A stretch of DNA of 9,540 bases from an uncultured Sphingopyxis sp. Its GTDB lineage: Bacteria > Pseudomonadota > Alphaproteobacteria > Sphingomonadales > Sphingomonadaceae. Positions 7,063 to 9,540 of this stretch are shown here, piece after piece. Location: the NCBI GenBank assembly GCA_936933955.1, contig CAKZIN010000092.1:1-9540 (forward strand), in the 5' to 3' direction. The notes beneath the pieces were generated by a model. That model was not told the origin of the DNA and did no database searches. It saw only the letters and a list, made by a program, of their open reading frames with translations. The position numbers and the translations under genes were made by a program. How positions within the stretch are numbered: the first letter of the stretch is position 1; every line of letters starts with the position of its first letter.

Positions 7063-8952
7063 GAGCGTCCAGCTGTGGTAGAGGCTGAAATAGAGGCGGC
7101 TGCGAAAATTCTCGGCGCGCCGCGCAAAGGCTCCGCCGGGCTCCGCGCGGATGATCCGTGCGCCCGGAAAAGCGCGCTGCACCTCCGCTTCGCTGCTGAA
7201 CGTTCGCACCTGGACGTTGCCCGGCGGCGTCGGGCCGAGCGTCCGGGTGTAGTTCACGCCCCAGCGCAGCCGCCGCTGGTGGGCATGTGCGAAGTTGACC
7301 GGGCGCGTGTCGAGTTGCACCAGCCGTCCCGCTGCGTCCCGGCCAAAGCGGTCGGGAAACGCTGCCTCTACTGCTGCGCTCGGCACCGGAAACACCGACA
7401 GCGCATCGGTGACATCGGTATCGACATAGTCGACGTCGATCGAGAGATCGGCGCGCGGCAGCGGCCGGAAGGTTGCGCCGATGTTCAGCACACGCCGATC
7501 CTCCGGACGCAGCGCGGCATTGCCGCCGAACAGCCGACGGGCATTCATCACCTCGTCGTTGGCATAATCGAAGATGGGTGCGTTCGGGGTCAGCAGCGTG
7601 GGCGCGCCGAGCTGCTCGAGGCTGGGGGCGCGCTCTTCCTGCGCCAGCGAGGCGCTGAACTGCAAGCGCGCGGCGGGGGCCCAGCGCAGGCCATAGCCGT
7701 AGGTGCGGAGCGTGCCGACGTCGGACAGGCGCTGGACGCCGAATTCCGCATTGGCGGTAAGCGCGCCTCCCCCGGCGCTGCCCGACTCATCCGCGCCCAG
7801 CAGAGGGACGTCGAGAGCGGCGCGCGCGCGGGCGGTGTTGCGGTCGAGGCGCGCTGCCGCGGCGCCCGGCACGTCGAAGCTCTCCGCGTCGAAACTGCGC
7901 GTGGAGACGCCGATCGCGACGCTGGCGGACGCGAACCCGCCGGGGAGCGGCGCCACCGGTCCGCTCAACAACAGGTCGTAATCGAGCACGTCGTCCTTCG
8001 ATCGCGTGCGCTGGTCCGGCTGACCGGCAAGGTCGGTGCGCGTGTTGGTGAGCGCCTGGTTCCAGCTGCCTGTCGCCGACCAGGCCCAGCGGCCGAGCAG
8101 GCCATGATGGCTGGTGCCGATCGAAAAGCGCCGGGTGTCGATGTCGCGCGCGATCGGCTGGGTACCGGCGAGACCGAGCAGAGCGTCGGTGCCGACGAAC
8201 TCCGCCCGCGCGGAGAGGGTCGATGACACGCCGGGAAGGAGCGGCCCGCTCGCGCTGGCCTGCACCGCGGCGCGCTCGGAGCTCGGCACGACGGTGCGGA
8301 ATTCCGACTGCGCCGCGACCAGCGGATCGGTCAGCCCGAGCTCGCTTTCGAGCAGCGAGGACGATCGCGAATATTCGACGCCGCCCGACAGCCGAAGATC
8401 GTCGCGGATCATCAGCCGATCCGCGCCGAGCGACAGCGCCGACCAGCCTCCCCCGGTGGCGATGGAGGGCGTTAGTTGCACCGTGTTGGCGTTGAATTGC
8501 CGCACGGTGACGATGTTCACGACCTTTTGGTCGGGGCGGTAGCCGTAGCGCAGCGCGAGCTCCTCCGGGAAGATCTCGGTCCGCTCGATCGCTTCGACGG
8601 GTATGCGCGCGATTTCGGTGAAGTCTGCGACCCGCCGTCCGTTGAGCAAGGTGACCGGCCCGCGATTATCGGCCGTGCGATTGCTCGCAACCTGACCGCC
8701 GAGCGCCTCGATCAGCTCGCTGACGTTGCTGGCGCCGAAGGCGCGGATGTCGTGCAGGTTGAGCGTGCGTTCGGGGGGCATGTCGCCGATGACCGAGCCG
8801 CGCGGCCGCTCGCCCGAGACGACGATGTCGCCAGGCTCCCCATTAGGGACGCGCCGGATCGAGGTGGGGAGGGGGTTGTCGCCCAGTTGCCGCTGCAGCT
8901 CCTGCTGTAATTCCGGCGGAAGCGGGTTGCCGTCACGATCGCGAAAGATCAC
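7060..8952 (-). CDS. Second TonB-dependent receptor, truncated (likely pseudogene)
   Basis: From the first usable start (GTG at 8952) this reads 630 residues. After a polar stretch 'FRDRDGNPLPPELQQELQ' come a TonB box DIVVSG (42-47) and a plug domain (about 62-150) with 'VSELIEALGG', 'LLNGRRV' and 'YRPDQKVVNIVT'. A long barrel follows, including 'GNAALRPEDRRVLNIGATF', the usual receptor 'N..L.PE' element. The plug is unlike that of the intact neighbour, so this is not a recent duplicate. Two defects are visible. The barrel is stopped by TAG at 7060-7062, losing the last ~145 residues and the terminal phenylalanine. No signal peptide precedes the start either: the frame stays open upstream to 9138 and reads a proline/alanine-rich linker, but contains no ATG, GTG or TTG. 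As written, the product could not be exported or inserted in the outer membrane. The upstream MFS gene on the same strand could share its transcript. The family is certain; functionality is doubtful. Confidence 0.85.
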   Translation of the reverse strand: MIFRDRDGNPLPPELQQELQRQLGDNPLPTSIRRVPNGEPGDIVVSGERPRGSVIGDMPPERTLNLHDIRAFGASNVSELIEALGGQVASNRTADNRGPVTLLNGRRVADFTEIARIPVEAIERTEIFPEELALRYGYRPDQKVVNIVTVRQFNANTVQLTPSIATGGGWSALSLGADRLMIRDDLRLSGGVEYSRSSSLLESELGLTDPLVAAQSEFRTVVPSSERAAVQASASGPLLPGVSSTLSARAEFVGTDALLGLAGTQPIARDIDTRRFSIGTSHHGLLGRWAWSATGSWNQALTNTRTDLAGQPDQRTRSKDDVLDYDLLLSGPVAPLPGGFASASVAIGVSTRSFDAESFDVPGAAAARLDRNTARARAALDVPLLGADESGSAGGGALTANAEFGVQRLSDVGTLRTYGYGLRWAPAARLQFSASLAQEERAPSLEQLGAPTLLTPNAPIFDYANDEVMNARRLFGGNAALRPEDRRVLNIGATFRPLPRADLSIDVDYVDTDVTDALSVFPVPSAAVEAAFPDRFGRDAAGRLVQLDTRPVNFAHAHQRRLRWGVNYTRTLGPTPPGNVQVRTFSSEAEVQRAFPGARIIRAEPGGAFARRAENFRSRLYFSLYHSWTL

Positions 8953-9138
8953 GCGCGGCGCGGTTGTGGCCCCCGGTGCGGACGAAGTGGCTGGTGGCGC
9001 GGGCTGCGGCTGCGAGGCGCTGGGCGCAGCGGGCGCAGCGAACCGCAGGCACGCGAACCGCAGGCACGCGAACCCACGCGTCCCCTCCCCATCAGCGACC
9101 GAAGGGAGCGTCCAGCCACACTGGCGAAGCGGCCCCCT
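8953..9138 (-). pseudogene. Probable lost N-terminus of the second receptor, without a start codon
   Basis: The receptor's frame is open through this whole stretch and reads, just before GTG 8952, 'APSASQPQPAPPATSSAPGATTAPR', a proline/alanine linker like those between the signal peptide and the TonB box of related receptors. Before it comes 'FACLRFACLRFAAPAAP', weakly hydrophobic but interrupted by arginines. No standard start codon exists in this frame. An ATG at 9092-9090 lies in another frame, and one extra G in the following G-rich run would join it to the receptor frame. A frameshift or lost start is therefore likely, though which change occurred is unknown. Confidence 0.45.
9022..9074. 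repeat. Adjacent 9-bp and 15-bp tandem repeats
   Basis: GGGCGCAGC occurs twice at 9022-9030 and 9031-9039. CGAACCGCAGGCACG occurs twice at 9039-9053 and 9054-9068, with a third partial copy CGAACC at 9069-9074. Both units are multiples of three, so they keep the receptor frame and encode AAP-AAP and FACLR-type repeats on the minus strand. This pattern fits expansion within coding DNA at the damaged receptor N-terminus. Confidence 0.85.
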
Positions 9139-9540
9139 TCAGGCCAGCGCCGCCCGCGGCGGCCGCGCCATCCAATTCACCACGCTCGCACCGATCCCCA
9201 CCACGATCATCACCGGCCAGAAGGCCGCGTAGCTGCCGGCCGTTTCCAGCAGCACGGCGCCGCTGCCGGCGCCCAGGAAGCCGCCGACCTGGTGGCTGAG
9301 GAAGCACACCCCGTACAGCGCGCCCAGGTCCGCCACGCCGAAGCGGCGGGCGATGGCGGCGCTGGTCAGCGGGATCGTGCCCAGCCAGACGAAGCCCATC
9401 ACGGCGGCGAAGACCACCGTCCCGGCATAGGTCGGGGTGGTGAAGGCGAAGCAGGCGATCGCCACCGTGCGCAGCAGGTAGATCCAGCCCAGCGCCAGTT
9501 CCGGCCTGATGTAGCCGCTGACCTTGCCGCACAGCCAGCT
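9139..9540 (-). CDS. Major facilitator superfamily transporter, C-terminal part (runs off the window)
   Basis: The frame is open from the window edge to TGA at 9139-9141, giving the last 133 residues of an inner-membrane transporter. Counting from the edge, a cytoplasmic loop 'SWLCGKVSGYIRPE' is followed by four membrane segments: 'LALGWIYLLRTVAIACFAFT', 'TVVFAAVMGFVWLGTIPLTS', 'LYGVCFLSHQVGGFLGAGSG' and 'FWPVMIVVGIGASVVNWMA'. This is the pattern of segments 9-12 of a 12-segment MFS protein. The 'LGTIPLTS...RRFG...LGALYGVCFLSHQVGGFLGA' series is familiar from MFS proteins annotated as monocarboxylate- or oxalate/formate-type carriers, but the substrate cannot be fixed from a third of the protein. 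A GTG at 9465 is internal and not the true start. It lies upstream of the damaged receptor on the same strand, with 186 bases between its stop and the receptor's first start codon. Confidence 0.85.
   Translation of the reverse strand, partial: SWLCGKVSGYIRPELALGWIYLLRTVAIACFAFTTPTYAGTVVFAAVMGFVWLGTIPLTSAAIARRFGVADLGALYGVCFLSHQVGGFLGAGSGAVLLETAGSYAAFWPVMIVVGIGASVVNWMARPPRAALA

Noticed and set aside
6973..8226. A 417-residue plus-strand reading frame
   Set aside because: It is the mirror of the damaged receptor, with shadow-type composition and no recognisable domain. The minus strand carries clear receptor motifs.
9022..9074. CRISPR-like repeats
   Set aside because: The units are head-to-tail, 9 and 15 bp, with no spacers between them.

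Overview
The window is GC-rich and carries several marks of a sphingomonad-type alphaproteobacterium (Sphingomonas, Novosphingobium, Sphingopyxis or a relative). These are two large TonB-dependent receptors with 'VTAQK/VVSGE'-style TonB boxes, a CYP153-type cytochrome P450, and codons rich in G/C at third positions. The taxon is inferred from gene content and has not been tested by a search.

Layout. On the minus strand, reading from about 3750 down to 105, lie an ABC exporter ATPase, its ABC-2 permease (ATGA overlap) and, after 97 bases, a CYP153-like alkane/fatty-acid terminal hydroxylase. The gap before the P450 holds a perfect 14-bp palindrome that covers a TTGACA -35-like hexamer, so the P450 probably has its own regulated promoter. 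A tRNA-Ser(GCU) with its own promoter stands alone on the plus strand at 3932-4024. Next comes a complete TonB-dependent receptor on the plus strand (4228-6597).

Converging on it, with only 24 bases between the stop codons, is a second TonB-dependent receptor on the minus strand that looks broken. An in-frame amber codon (7060-7062) separates the last ~145 residues, including the C-terminal phenylalanine. No ATG, GTG or TTG in its frame precedes the plug region in a place that would give a signal peptide. The window ends inside the C-terminal part of a major facilitator transporter on the same strand.

How the genes relate. The ATPase and permease form one exporter. The P450 would need a ferredoxin and a ferredoxin reductase, and neither is visible here. 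The intact receptor imports an unknown large or scarce substrate across the outer membrane, and the MFS protein may have worked upstream of the damaged receptor. I see no clear new multi-gene system. The points most worth a second look are the amber-split, start-less receptor and the LacI-type operator-like palindrome in front of the P450.
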